Shown piece by piece: positions 8,582-18,939 of a stretch of DNA of 64,000 bases. Positions within the stretch are counted from its first letter, which is position 1. Each line of letters opens with the position of its first letter. Location of the stretch: positions 1-64,000 of the forward strand of contig SUXG01000003.1 of the NCBI GenBank assembly GCA_015061085.1, given 5' to 3'. Made by a program: the position numbers and the translations under genes. The notes beneath the pieces were generated by a model. It was not told where the DNA came from. It saw nothing but the letters and a program-made list of their open reading frames with translations, and ran no database searches. The DNA comes from Bacteroidales bacterium (GTDB lineage: Bacteria; Bacteroidota; Bacteroidia; Bacteroidales; Muribaculaceae).

Positions 8582-11500
8582 ATCCTTCACTTTCAGGGAT
8601 TTCATCACCCATGATAGAATCCGGAGTTACAACCACTTTTGTCGGCTTATCTTCCTTTTTAATGCTATCTGTGAGCGATTTTGTTTTCTTCTTTCCTATA
8701 TCGAAAAGCTGCTTTAAATTAGTCAAACGACGCTTCATCACAAAGCCGGCACCGGTCTCTATGATTTCTCCTTCGAGAATACTTTCATATTCGGCATGAC
8801 GAAACAGCTTAAGATACATGCTCAAATTATTCGCCTGCTTAAGCATATACTCAAACGATATGTTCGAAATCAGATTTTGAGCAAAATTCTCGTCGGCAGT
8901 GGCATCTGTGGTGTAATTACCACCGACCACAATCTTAAACTTATTATTAAACAACGACTTTGACACCTGATACGAATAACTCATCGACGACGAACTTCGG
9001 CCATTGACTGTCTTGTCGTATTGATCTATACCGAATGACAAATCCACTCCGCGAATATTGCTTGCCGCCCACGAATTAAGTTTTGAACTTAAGAACGAAT
9101 ATAGAGCATTTTCCCCTATATCAGACGCCGATGTCGCAGCCCCTCCGATATAGGCGTTAGTTATAAGCATATTCATAGCTTGATTGGAACGCTGATCCTG
9201 ACTCATCGACTTCAATTCGTTCTGGACCGTCACATCATCATCTGTCGTAACATCAAACAAAATGCCCATATTACTCAACGTGTTAGACAAGTTCAACGAA
9301 ATATCAAAATTCACAACTCTCGAATTTTGTCCATCTTGCTTCACCGATGCTTTCATCTTATTGATAGCCTTAATGTTTAGTATCGGATTCATCAGCTCGC
9401 CATTCCATAGCACATAACTGTTTGGCTCCAACGTAAACAATTTTTCACCCATAATCGGTGGCGTATATCTTACATATCCTGTCCCCAAATTCAGCTGACC
9501 ATTAAGTCGCATATCGCCCATATAGCTCTGACTATACACAAGATTGCCATACGGCGTCAGTTGCACCCTGTCTGCTCCGGACGCCGACAGATTAACCGTC
9601 GCTTTGGCGCCATTCACTATGTTGAGATTTGCATTGATTCGCATGCTTGTCGAGGACACAGCCTCTGTATCAACCTCTACTCGCTTCGTAGTATCCGAAA
9701 ATGCCACAAATTTCACAACCTCCGACGAACCTTGCTCCGTGATTATGGACTGTGCATCAGGAATTGTGTAATAGACATCTGTCGCAGGCAATACCGATGT
9801 AGTCAATGCTATATCAAGCGCACTGAGACTGCCTTTTGCCGATGCATCAAACGTCAGGAACAATTTGCCATAAATATCGCTCTTCGCTCGCTTGTCATTA
9901 TTAATCACCTGCATTTCTTTTGCCGACAACTTCAAATCCACACCGATACCATCAATCCTTCGCGCATCGATATCGCCTGTGACCACCAACGGATTATCAT
10001 TGGCACCCCACACCTTAAAATCATTAAATCTTATCACATTATCACTCACCGGCACATCCTCACTATCCAACGCCAACGAACTGCCCATTATCGGAAGAAA
10101 CACCGATGCCTCATCAAACCGAATATGACCATTCAGCAACGGCTCCGTCAGACTGCCCGTCATCGTCATATCACCACTTACCGTGCCTGCGACTTGCGCC
10201 ACATCCTTGCCTAAAAAAGCATTGGCTATCTTCATCGGGAATGAATCCAATTTAAGCCCAAGACGTGTCTGCGTATTACCGACCGAATCGGCTACATTCT
10301 TCAATCCATATCCCGTCAATACCTTCTTGTCATCGACAAGCAACGACACTCGCGCTCCTGCCTTGCCTTCATAACCCATGCCGGCAGCAAAATCCAAATC
10401 AAAATCGCCAAGCTTCTTTCGCTCATAGGTCAACGCATCGACGCCTATGCTCCCCTTTCCTCCGATGGAGTTTCCTCGGAACACAAGTTTCATATCCGAA
10501 CTGACTGTGCCCTGAATCGGTGGTGCCAAAGCCGACATTTTCAAAAAGTCCTCAATGTGCAAATTCGACAGGTTGACTTGCAACGCTTCTCCTTTATCGT
10601 CAGTGACTGTCTGTAATTTTATATAGCTATCCTGACTATGCGCCTCAAGATTGGCATCGACGTGCGACGACGTCAGTGTGTAGTCCAAATGATTATCATC
10701 ATTGAACGACCATGGCATATAAGCAATCGTCGCATTCAACGGTGTAAAGTGAACCGACACTACCGTGTCCTGCATTGCAGCAGTAAATCCCAAACGATAA
10801 CCGACTTCTCCGGCTATGTTTTTCTGAGTCAACGATGCCGATGCTCTATTGCCACCTATATAACCCTTCAAATCCACTTGCGCAAACTCATCAAGATTAC
10901 CCTTCTGATTACCGACATGCAAACGATAGTCGATCATTTTGCCCCTGTCGCCCATGTTAAGAGTCACCGTATCCAATCGCATTGCACCGAAATCAAAATT
11001 CTGAACATATCCATCAAATGCCAATTTCTCCGATTTGCTGAATTTGAAATCGACAGAATCTACCGACATCCCTGCCACTGCAAGCACTTGCTTTATCATT
11101 CCTTTTCCCCTTGCTTTGACCTCCATATCCATAGGCGGCATCAGCCTTTTTACTTCCTCGACAGATATATTTCGCCTATCAATCTGCAACTTCAACGAAT
11201 CAGTCATGGACATCAATCCGCCGACAAGCGAATCAAGAGCACACCGACTCGCAAATGTTGCCGAAACATTAGGAGCTTTGACATTCAAACCGACTCTCTG
11301 CACCTCACTTTCAAATTTAAACGAAAGCCCGTCAGGCAAATGTATCGCACGATTATTTAAATCCCAATCTATCGAACTCAATTTCAAATCGATGTCATAA
11401 ATATGTCTGTCTATATCAGCATTCCCCTTCAATGAAATTTCTGCCGAACCGGAATTGGCCTCATCTGTCAGACCGAGCTTTCGCAAATCGACATAATTTA

Positions 11501-13496
11501 TCTGTGCCTTTACGTCTGCCTCATAACTCTCTGCCATGCGTCCTACAGCTTTAATGTCGATATCTGCGTATGGATTGTACGACACCAAATCAATATCGAA
11601 ATTCCCTCCTTCAAGCATCGCCGACAATTCAATATCGCTATACATTACTCCGCCATATTCCAATTCACTGACATCCAACATTATTTCACTCCATGCCATA
11701 GCACTATTCGGATTGAAACCACTGCCTTGAGCATGAAGCTCACACCCGACAACTCCCAATCCTAACGACGGCATTATACTATTCATTTGCAATTGATTCA
11801 CACTCAAATCAGCATAATAATATTCCTTATTCAGATTCAACTCTCCATCAAGCACCACATCGCCATATTCGGTCAGCATCTCCAAATCTGCCTTATAATT
11901 ACCGGATGCCATATCCACACGTCCGTCAATACTAAACGCCGGCACACTGACCCCGACACCATAAACAATCTGATTTACAAACGATGAATTCGACAACTCT
12001 CCATTCAAATCCAAATACCCCGACAAGCGATTGAAATCTAATGGATTTCGCACCTCTCCTCGAGCCGTCAACGACAAATAATCCTTCATACGCACATCGA
12101 CCACATCAATGACGACATCAGATAGATTTCCACCGACATCTAATTCCAAATCCAACGAATTATGCGTAGGGACTCCCTTTACAAAATCCTTTACTGACGG
12201 CATAAAACAATAAATATCTCTCCAACCGATACTTGCCGAAACGACAGCCTCTATCGGTGCAGTTTTCTCAATTGCCATAAGAGAATATGAAACATCGGCA
12301 TCGGCATACACGCTTGAATTCTCTGTCTTAATCCTAAAGTCATCAAGACCAATACCATTATCACTCACTTCCAACACTCCTTCCCCCTGTGTGATAGCAA
12401 GTCCACATCGTTCTCGTGCCGACACATGTCGTAACGGCACAACGACATTTGCTCCATCAATCCTCATCCCTGAAATCTCTACATTGACACTGTCAGCTTC
12501 AATATATGAAGCATCAAAACCATTTTGTGGTACAACACCCTTAGTCGCATACAACGCCCGATAATTTCGCATCGACACACTATCGGCAACGATAACCATC
12601 GGTTTGCTTGACCTCACCGACGAATCTTTCGGTGCCGGATGAGATGCCACATAATCAGCCGTCGGAACAAAATATTTCAAATCACCACCCTCCGTCGATA
12701 AATATGACGCTGAAATTTTATTTTGTTGCAAATCGATAATTCCATCCTGCAACAACGTATGACCAAGTCTGACATCCAATGCCTCAATCGTAGGCAACAT
12801 CGACATCGAAAAATCCACATCATTCAACTCTGCCTCCTTAATCTTAATAAGCCATTTCGCGGCATTCACATCCTCAGGCTCCGGCTTCGCTTTCCAAACA
12901 TCCATATCAAGACTGATCTGACCACCGTCAATGACCGCCTTATCCAAATCTATAACGCTATTCTTAAGCGACACTTTGCTCGCATCGCCGACTATCAACG
13001 CCTCAATCTCAGCCTTCAACACCATGGACGAGTCCGCCGAAACCATTCGATACATCCCCTCCTTCAACTTCAACGTCTTAGGCGAAATATCCAATTCAAG
13101 CAATGGCTTCAACTTAAGGTCAACAATAGCCTCCTTGGCTCTGACCATTGTATCGCCCGACGATTCAACAACCACAACTCCTTGCAACGACACATCAAGA
13201 GGAAAACTTAGACGAAACTTTTCTATCGAAATTTGCATGCCTGTGGCATCAGAAACCAACGCACATGCCGTATCCTTCAAAAAACTTTGAATTGGCGGAA
13301 CATAAATCAGTACAGGCAGAAACAATAAAAATGCCAATATGCCTAACAGTATTCTCATAGCCCGTCGAATCGGGCTCTTCTTCGTTTTCTTTGACGGTGT
13401 ATTTCCAGACACATTGACATCCTCGACACCTTCTGTGGCATCGATTTTATCCGGTAAGAAATCTTTTTGCTTTAATTCTTTTCCCTTTTTCTGCAT
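8565..13496 (-). CDS. tamB: TamB-like translocation and assembly module protein (AsmA/DUF490 family)
   Basis: A 1643-residue protein with a cytoplasmic basic N-terminus, one membrane anchor (about residues 47-66, RILLGILAFLLFLPVLIYV), and a very long periplasmic stretch of repeated beta strands. It ends in the conserved TamB C-terminal domain (about residues 1250-1600). TamB-like proteins form a beta-taco bridge across the periplasm and are implicated in phospholipid transport and autotransporter assembly. The length exceeds that of E. coli TamB (about 1260) but suits Bacteroidetes homologues. Its C-terminal 17 bases overlap the tamL start. No interruption is visible across nearly 5 kb. Confidence 0.9.
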   Translation of the reverse strand: MQKKGKELKQKDFLPDKIDATEGVEDVNVSGNTPSKKTKKSPIRRAMRILLGILAFLLFLPVLIYVPPIQSFLKDTACALVSDATGMQISIEKFRLSFPLDVSLQGVVVVESSGDTMVRAKEAIVDLKLKPLLELDISPKTLKLKEGMYRMVSADSSMVLKAEIEALIVGDASKVSLKNSVIDLDKAVIDGGQISLDMDVWKAKPEPEDVNAAKWLIKIKEAELNDVDFSMSMLPTIEALDVRLGHTLLQDGIIDLQQNKISASYLSTEGGDLKYFVPTADYVASHPAPKDSSVRSSKPMVIVADSVSMRNYRALYATKGVVPQNGFDASYIEADSVNVEISGMRIDGANVVVPLRHVSARERCGLAITQGEGVLEVSDNGIGLDDFRIKTENSSVYADADVSYSLMAIEKTAPIEAVVSASIGWRDIYCFMPSVKDFVKGVPTHNSLDLELDVGGNLSDVVIDVVDVRMKDYLSLTARGEVRNPLDFNRLSGYLDLNGELSNSSFVNQIVYGVGVSVPAFSIDGRVDMASGNYKADLEMLTEYGDVVLDGELNLNKEYYYADLSVNQLQMNSIMPSLGLGVVGCELHAQGSGFNPNSAMAWSEIMLDVSELEYGGVMYSDIELSAMLEGGNFDIDLVSYNPYADIDIKAVGRMAESYEADVKAQINYVDLRKLGLTDEANSGSAEISLKGNADIDRHIYDIDLKLSSIDWDLNNRAIHLPDGLSFKFESEVQRVGLNVKAPNVSATFASRCALDSLVGGLMSMTDSLKLQIDRRNISVEEVKRLMPPMDMEVKARGKGMIKQVLAVAGMSVDSVDFKFSKSEKLAFDGYVQNFDFGAMRLDTVTLNMGDRGKMIDYRLHVGNQKGNLDEFAQVDLKGYIGGNRASASLTQKNIAGEVGYRLGFTAAMQDTVVSVHFTPLNATIAYMPWSFNDDNHLDYTLTSSHVDANLEAHSQDSYIKLQTVTDDKGEALQVNLSNLHIEDFLKMSALAPPIQGTVSSDMKLVFRGNSIGGKGSIGVDALTYERKKLGDFDLDFAAGMGYEGKAGARVSLLVDDKKVLTGYGLKNVADSVGNTQTRLGLKLDSFPMKIANAFLGKDVAQVAGTVSGDMTMTGSLTEPLLNGHIRFDEASVFLPIMGSSLALDSEDVPVSDNVIRFNDFKVWGANDNPLVVTGDIDARRIDGIGVDLKLSAKEMQVINNDKRAKSDIYGKLFLTFDASAKGSLSALDIALTTSVLPATDVYYTIPDAQSIITEQGSSEVVKFVAFSDTTKRVEVDTEAVSSTSMRINANLNIVNGAKATVNLSASGADRVQLTPYGNLVYSQSYMGDMRLNGQLNLGTGYVRYTPPIMGEKLFTLEPNSYVLWNGELMNPILNIKAINKMKASVKQDGQNSRVVNFDISLNLSNTLSNMGILFDVTTDDDVTVQNELKSMSQDQRSNQAMNMLITNAYIGGAATSASDIGENALYSFLSSKLNSWAASNIRGVDLSFGIDQYDKTVNGRSSSSMSYSYQVSKSLFNNKFKIVVGGNYTTDATADENFAQNLISNISFEYMLKQANNLSMYLKLFRHAEYESILEGEIIETGAGFVMKRRLTNLKQLFDIGKKKTKSLTDSIKKEDKPTKVVVTPDSIMGDEIPESEGYDVLN

Positions 13497-13574
13497 CTGA
13501 GAAACACAACTATTCTAAGAAAACGTAAATTTACAACAAATAGTTGACATTATCCTATTCAGATACAAAATATT

Positions 13575-13979
13575 TTATTCCACTCCATATTTTTTTAACA
13601 ATATGCGAATAATAAAAGTAAAAATCAATACACCGACAACATCTGCTACAATATCATAAGCCTCATAAGTTCGTCCATTAGCCATCCAATATTGCAACAT
13701 TTCTACTATTATACCGACGACTGACGAAATCACAATTGCGACAATCATACTCCCAACCCCTATCAGTACTGACCAATTCCTGCGCTGAATATCCAAACAA
13801 ATCGACATCGCCAATCCACCAAACATTATGCCATGCACCATCTTGTCAATACCAACAATATTAGGCAAATCTATCTTCACAGGATTTGAATCCAATGTCA
13901 AAATCAAAATCACAATCAGCACCACCACAGATATACTCCAACTTGGCAGTTTATCAAATATATGAATTAACTTTCTCAT
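13575..13979 (-). CDS. VanZ-like family membrane protein
   Basis: A small integral-membrane protein with four hydrophobic segments. It matches the VanZ-like family through DKMVHGIMFGGLA in the second segment region and EMLQYWMANGRTYEAYDIVADVVG before the last. Family members are of uncertain function; VanZ itself confers low-level teicoplanin resistance, which should not be assumed here. The ORF track begins at 14021, but the ATG at 13979 (MRKLIHIFDKLP) starts at the usual family position and is preceded by GGAGTGAGT, so I prefer it. tamB starts 78 bases downstream in the same orientation. Confidence 0.8.
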   Translation of the reverse strand: MRKLIHIFDKLPSWSISVVVLIVILILTLDSNPVKIDLPNIVGIDKMVHGIMFGGLAMSICLDIQRRNWSVLIGVGSMIVAIVISSVVGIIVEMLQYWMANGRTYEAYDIVADVVGVLIFTFIIRILLKKYGVE

Positions 13980-14043
13980 ACTCACTCCACACGTTTTATC
14001 GACACCGCTTTTTATCGGCAACGACTACAAAAGACTTTCCCTT

Positions 14044-14079
14044 AAAAAGAATCGGCAATCCTCAAAAAAAGACTGCCGA
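14044..14079 (-). terminator. Terminator after the M6 protease gene
   Basis: On the minus strand TCGGCA ... TGCCGA is followed by ATTCTTTTT, 25-60 bases past the protease stop codon. Confidence 0.5.
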
Positions 14080-14104
14080 CCCTCTAATATTTATCTCTTA
14101 ATTT

Positions 14105-16951
14105 TTACCAATTCACCTTGGCAACCTTTGAGCCCGCCTTAACAATGAACATTCCATTGTGTGGCAATCTGAATTCTCCTGCGACGTTCAACGCTATCAC
14201 TCTGCCATCGATAGAATAAACCGAGAACAATTCAGAAGAATCGCTAAGACTTACTACGCCATTCGCAAATTTGATAGCCAAACCATTATTTACAACACTA
14301 TTGACTGACGCAGAGTCCTTTGTCACAAAACTGATCGGACGTGAATACTTCGATTCTACACCGCCACCGACCGCTCTAACGTAGGCTACATACTCTGTCA
14401 ACTGATTCAATCCACTAACGCTGCAGTTTGTTGCATCTACTCGCAAATTATCATAACCCACTATCGGAGTATCAACCACGTCACTTGCAAAGTTAATCTT
14501 GATATCATCAATATACAAAACAGCATCCTTAGAAGCAAAATAATAATTAAGCGTGATTTGGCGTGTTCCGTATGGGATATTATCTATTGCCAATCTTGTA
14601 CCCTCTTCATCGCCTGCTATCTCTGTGATTGTTGTAATATAGTACTTTGAGATGCCATCGCTACCATAAACTTCCAATCGTGCACTTATATCTTCACGAG
14701 AGAAACGCGACCAAAATTCAACTGACTTGATATCCTTATCATACACCGGAGACTCAATCATATCGCCAATGCTTGAGAATTTCAACGATGGTGCAGATTC
14801 TCCAACGTAGCCTGTTCTTGTTTCCCAACCACCGAATGAGAACCATTGTGATGAAGGCAATTTCTTACCATCGAATGTCGCTGTTTCTGATTCTGTCGAT
14901 TCGCCGACAGTGCGTGTTGCTACTGTCAATTCATAATATTCTGCATCCTTAAGCGATGTCCACCACAAATCGACTTTGTCTGAACCAAGATTTCCCACAT
15001 TAATCAATGGTGATGATTCCTCCATATTTTCCGAAATTGTCGATACATTCACCTCACTTGCCGACGACATATTAAATCTATTATAAGCATACAAGCGCGT
15101 AACGTATGGAGTGTTTGAATCCAAATCTTCAATCACAATTGACGTAACATTGCCCAGATCCTTTGTCAAATAATCACCGACATGACCATATAACTCAGAA
15201 CCATCGCTATCTTCAAACGCATAGACTGTCAACATATAACCTTCTGCGACATCCACTGCATCCCATTCCAATTTAAATGACTCACTATCGACTGCCGCAA
15301 CTCTGACTTTAGGCACAGGCAAATAATAAGGAGATGTCTCATCGCCTCCACCTTTGACTTTAAACGAAATAACACCATCTACACTCTCCGAAATCTCCGT
15401 AATTGGACAATCTACTGCTTCATTTGCCCAATTTCTGAATGCAGGACGAGATTTTGATGTAAACTCAAAAACACTGCTTGTCCCAGGGAATGTATCGCCG
15501 GCACGCGTCTGTGAAGTCTGTGTATTATCTGCTTCTTCAATGTCCACACACTGATGACCAGCCGAATTATTTACCGTATTATAGAACCATTTATCCTTAT
15601 CAAAATCTATATGCCAAATCAGCATACCATGACCAGGAATATATGTATCCCAAATCTCGCGCTGACGATTTTCAAGCATAAAATATTCTTTAGGATTTGA
15701 TTCGCTTGCATTTATCTTATATGCTATATTTGCACGTGTCAATGGTGCCATATTGACTGTCATCGGCTGATCCACCAACACAGGATTTATCCATTCAAGC
15801 GCATAACGCTCGTATGACGAGAATGTCGGTGGCACATAACCATCGCCATTATATGGGCCTGAGTCCATTGCTGAATATTCGCCCGGTGTGAATGCTCCTG
15901 TTGAATATGTAGTCTCATACAAGTCTGGCAAACCTAACACATGGGCAAATTCATGGCAAAACGTACCGATACCATCAAACGTATCATCTCTATTAAGCTC
16001 ACTTGAAGTAGCATATTTGTCAACCTTTACACCATCCACTATTATCGGCGCACCCAATGCATACTGCAACTGGAATGAGTGAGGCCATATTGTTTCTTCC
16101 ATACCGGTATCCGCTTGTCCATAACCTGCATAGAACACATAAACGTTATCAACAAATCCATCATTATTTCTATCATATTGTGTATAATCGATTTGATCGT
16201 CAAGCAATTCAATGACATCCACTATCATTTCTGCTGCACGATAGTCGATATCAGAACCTCTGTCTGCTCCATAATAAGAGTACGACTTTGGCAACGCCAC
16301 CGGTCCATAAATATCAAATTTCGGCAAAAACTTACCTGCACTTGATGCATAATAGAAATCGTATGCACTACCCGATGCGCCATAGTCGCTATAACCGACT
16401 TGATTCATCATATTGACCATAGCAGTATGTGGATCTGCATCAAAACTGAATTTCACATCCGAGAAATTAACGCATATCACAAGCACATTCTGCTCTCCCT
16501 CTGTCGGGAATACTCGAATATCGTGACCATCTGAATTATCAAATTCATCACCATTTGCTCGTTGCATCGGAGCACGCATAGCCTTCTGTGAATTCCACAT
16601 CTTCGATGTTGCCAATGTGGAGGCTTTTAATTCATTGAACGTCTTCTCCGGATTCAATGCTACTAATGTTTGCTTAACTGCATCCGTACGTTTTGAAGCA
16701 TCACATGCCATGACATTCATTGCATTGCCTTCATTATCGACAAAATAATATACACCATCCGACGAACGCTTTACCAAATATCCGTCCTCTGTCATCATAC
16801 AATGAAAAAATTCATCGCCGATCATTCTGACTGTAAGCGTGCTTCCATCAGGTTGTGTTACCACAAATGGTCGTGGATCTGCAGGCACAGCAAAACACGC
16901 AGAAGCCCCTATTAGCCCTGCGCATACCAAGGTTAAAACTTTTTTCAACAT
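14105..16951 (-). CDS. Secreted M6-family metalloprotease with fibronectin-like and T9SS-type C-terminal regions
   Basis: A 948-residue secreted zinc metalloprotease of the immune-inhibitor-A (M6) type. Residues 1-21 form a Sec signal peptide, and an N-terminal propeptide-like region starts with PADPRPFVVTQPDGS. The catalytic domain holds the zinc motif HEFAHVLGLPD at about residues 333-343. Fibronectin-III-like segments follow (about 550-640 and 650-690, with a jelly-roll-like insert). The last 70 residues (SVYSIDGRVIALNV ... GMFIVKAGSKVAKVNW) resemble a type A T9SS sorting domain, so the protein is probably exported across the outer membrane and trimmed. Substrates are unknown; host or dietary proteins are plausible. 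The gene is monocistronic with its own promoter. Confidence 0.88.
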   Translation of the reverse strand: MLKKVLTLVCAGLIGASACFAVPADPRPFVVTQPDGSTLTVRMIGDEFFHCMMTEDGYLVKRSSDGVYYFVDNEGNAMNVMACDASKRTDAVKQTLVALNPEKTFNELKASTLATSKMWNSQKAMRAPMQRANGDEFDNSDGHDIRVFPTEGEQNVLVICVNFSDVKFSFDADPHTAMVNMMNQVGYSDYGASGSAYDFYYASSAGKFLPKFDIYGPVALPKSYSYYGADRGSDIDYRAAEMIVDVIELLDDQIDYTQYDRNNDGFVDNVYVFYAGYGQADTGMEETIWPHSFQLQYALGAPIIVDGVKVDKYATSSELNRDDTFDGIGTFCHEFAHVLGLPDLYETTYSTGAFTPGEYSAMDSGPYNGDGYVPPTFSSYERYALEWINPVLVDQPMTVNMAPLTRANIAYKINASESNPKEYFMLENRQREIWDTYIPGHGMLIWHIDFDKDKWFYNTVNNSAGHQCVDIEEADNTQTSQTRAGDTFPGTSSVFEFTSKSRPAFRNWANEAVDCPITEISESVDGVISFKVKGGGDETSPYYLPVPKVRVAAVDSESFKLEWDAVDVAEGYMLTVYAFEDSDGSELYGHVGDYLTKDLGNVTSIVIEDLDSNTPYVTRLYAYNRFNMSSASEVNVSTISENMEESSPLINVGNLGSDKVDLWWTSLKDAEYYELTVATRTVGESTESETATFDGKKLPSSQWFSFGGWETRTGYVGESAPSLKFSSIGDMIESPVYDKDIKSVEFWSRFSREDISARLEVYGSDGISKYYITTITEIAGDEEGTRLAIDNIPYGTRQITLNYYFASKDAVLYIDDIKINFASDVVDTPIVGYDNLRVDATNCSVSGLNQLTEYVAYVRAVGGGVESKYSRPISFVTKDSASVNSVVNNGLAIKFANGVVSLSDSSELFSVYSIDGRVIALNVAGEFRLPHNGMFIVKAGSKVAKVNW

Positions 16952-16973
16952 ATTTATCTATTTAATTTTGACG

Positions 16974-17004
16974 CAAAGTTAAGAAAAGCAAGTCAGAGTG
17001 CAAA
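16974..17004 (-). promoter_or_regulatory. Promoter of the M6 protease gene
   Basis: On the minus strand: TTTG (17004-17001), a 19-base spacer, then TAACTTTG (16981-16974). This is a near-ideal Bacteroidetes promoter placing transcription start about 15 bases before the ATG at 16951. Confidence 0.75.
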
Positions 17005-17212
17005 ATAATTAATTATTTTTTACATTACAAATGCCACATATCTTTTAAATTTGACATAAACAAAACACTCACAAATACTTCTATTTATCAAAACAAAATC
17101 ACCTCTTTATTTAAGACATCCCGACTACTATTCGAAAATTACCATCATTTATTTCAAAAAAAATATAAAAAATTTTTAGAAACACTCCTTTTTTGCTATC
17201 TTCGCATTCATT

Positions 17213-18058
17213 ATGAAGAATCTATCAATCAACATAAAAGGAAAACTTCATTATTTTCACAACCCCTGGGTTATGGGAATAGTCAACGTAACGCCTGACT
17301 CTTTCTATGCCGACTCTCGAACTTTCGACAGCCAATCAATCTACAATCGAATTGCAGACCTCATCGAACAAGGAGCCGACGCAATCGACATCGGTGGATA
17401 CTCTTCTCGCCCGGGAGCTGCAGACGTGTCTGCGCAAGAAGAATACTCCCGACTTGCCTCTGCACTCGAAATTATACGAAAACATTTTCCCGACACAATC
17501 GTTTCTATCGACACTTTTCGTGCCGACGTCGCCCGCAAATGCGTCCTCGATTGGCAAGCTGATATTATAAACGACATCTCCGGTGGCATCGCCGACCCCG
17601 AAATGTGGAACACTGTAGCAGAGCTAAAAGTGCCATACATCCTCATGCACATGCGCGGCACACCTAAAACAATGCAATCACTCTGCGACTACTCCGACGT
17701 AACCGCCGACGTTATCAAAGATTTGGCTGCCAAAATTGACAAAATGCGTCAACTCGGAATTGCAGACATTATCATCGACCCGGGATTTGGATTTGCTAAA
17801 ACATTAGAACAAAACTACACTCTGATGTCAGAACTGCAAGAATTCAAACGCCTAAACATGCCTTTACTCGTCGGCATCTCCCACAAATCAATGATATACA
17901 AAGCACTTGACATAAAACCCGAAAACGCGCTGAACGGAACGACCGTCCTAAACACAATTGCACTCTCCAAAGGAGCAGACATCCTTCGAGTTCACGACGT
18001 CAGAGAAGCTAAAGAAGCCGTCAAAATAATAAATCTTCTAAACGAAAATTCACGATAA
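17213..18058 (+). CDS. folP: Dihydropteroate synthase
   Basis: Folate-biosynthesis enzyme that condenses p-aminobenzoate with dihydropterin pyrophosphate; the sulfonamide target. It is a TIM barrel of 281 residues. The first signature VMGIVNVTPDSFYAD is near residues 20-34, and the second, a variant GGYSSRPGA where GGESTRPGA is usual, lies near 62-70. DPGFGFAKT and the C-terminal RVHDV follow. The start is the ATG nine bases after a TATCTTCG promoter-like box, suggesting a very short leader. The cdaA gene follows 12 bases downstream, the common folP-cdaA pairing in Bacteroidetes. Confidence 0.95.
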   Translation: MKNLSINIKGKLHYFHNPWVMGIVNVTPDSFYADSRTFDSQSIYNRIADLIEQGADAIDIGGYSSRPGAADVSAQEEYSRLASALEIIRKHFPDTIVSIDTFRADVARKCVLDWQADIINDISGGIADPEMWNTVAELKVPYILMHMRGTPKTMQSLCDYSDVTADVIKDLAAKIDKMRQLGIADIIIDPGFGFAKTLEQNYTLMSELQEFKRLNMPLLVGISHKSMIYKALDIKPENALNGTTVLNTIALSKGADILRVHDVREAKEAVKIINLLNENSR

Positions 18059-18070
18059 ATACTCAACAAC

Positions 18071-18838
18071 ATGATCGACTTTGGAATAAAAGACATAATT
18101 GACATTATCCTCGTTGCCCTATTACTCTACTACCTTTATCGAGTAATGAAAAAAAGCGGCACCATCAACATCTTCGTCGGAATATTGTCAATAATTGGCG
18201 TTTGGATTGTCACATCCGGTATATTCGAAATGAAACTGACCGGAACAATCCTCGACAAATTCATGAACATCGGTCTGATCGTTTTGGTAATCCTATTTCA
18301 AGACCAAATCAAACGCTTCCTCGTCGATCTCGGTTCGCAAAACAAATGGCGTGCAATCCGACGACTAATATTCCGTCAAGAAGAGACATCCGAAGAAAAT
18401 CATGCTGACATCATGACAATCGTTTACTCATGCATGAACATGGCAAAAACAAAAACAGGCGCACTAATCGTAATACAACGAAAAATGCCACTCTCCGACT
18501 ACGAAAAAACCGGCGATGAAATCAACGCAAACATCAACGTCCGACTCATCGAAAACATATTTTTCAAAAACTCACCACTTCACGACGGTGCAATGATAAT
18601 TGCTCAACGTAAAATAACAGCTGCCGGATGCATCCTGCCTGTAAGCCACGACATGAACATACCCAAAAGCCTCGGACTGCGCCACCGTGCAGCACTCGGA
18701 ATGTCACAAGTCACAGACGCCATTTGCATAATTGTCAGCGAAGAGACCGGCAAAATATCTGTAGCCAAAGACGGCGAAATCAAAGTCCACGTCTCAGCAA
18801 TCGACCTCGAAAACATCCTCTCCCAATCCCTCTCCTAA
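18071..18838 (+). CDS. cdaA: Membrane diadenylate cyclase CdaA (DacA)
   Basis: Synthesises cyclic di-AMP from two ATP. The first 80 residues hold three membrane helices. The DAC (DisA_N) domain that follows contains the DGA motif (LHDGAMII) and RHRAA motif (LGLRHRAALGMS), both catalytic signatures. At 255 residues it is a standard CdaA without the long C-terminal extension of Firmicute forms. It is likely co-transcribed with folP, and a hairpin follows the stop. Downstream targets of c-di-AMP (potassium and osmolyte control) are not in this window. Confidence 0.95.
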   Translation: MIDFGIKDIIDIILVALLLYYLYRVMKKSGTINIFVGILSIIGVWIVTSGIFEMKLTGTILDKFMNIGLIVLVILFQDQIKRFLVDLGSQNKWRAIRRLIFRQEETSEENHADIMTIVYSCMNMAKTKTGALIVIQRKMPLSDYEKTGDEINANINVRLIENIFFKNSPLHDGAMIIAQRKITAAGCILPVSHDMNIPKSLGLRHRAALGMSQVTDAICIIVSEETGKISVAKDGEIKVHVSAIDLENILSQSLS

Positions 18839-18866
18839 CCCCTTTTAGTCAAATATTACAAAACAA

Positions 18867-18903
18867 AAGTGCTTGACCATAAACAAATTACAGCCAAGCA
18901 CTT
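18867..18903 (+). terminator. Terminator after cdaA
   Basis: Perfect inverted repeat AAGTGCTTG ... CAAGCACTT with a T-rich tail, 29 bases past the stop. Confidence 0.65.
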
Positions 18904-18939
18904 ATCATTTATTATTTTTTATTGGTGTCCGATAAAAAT

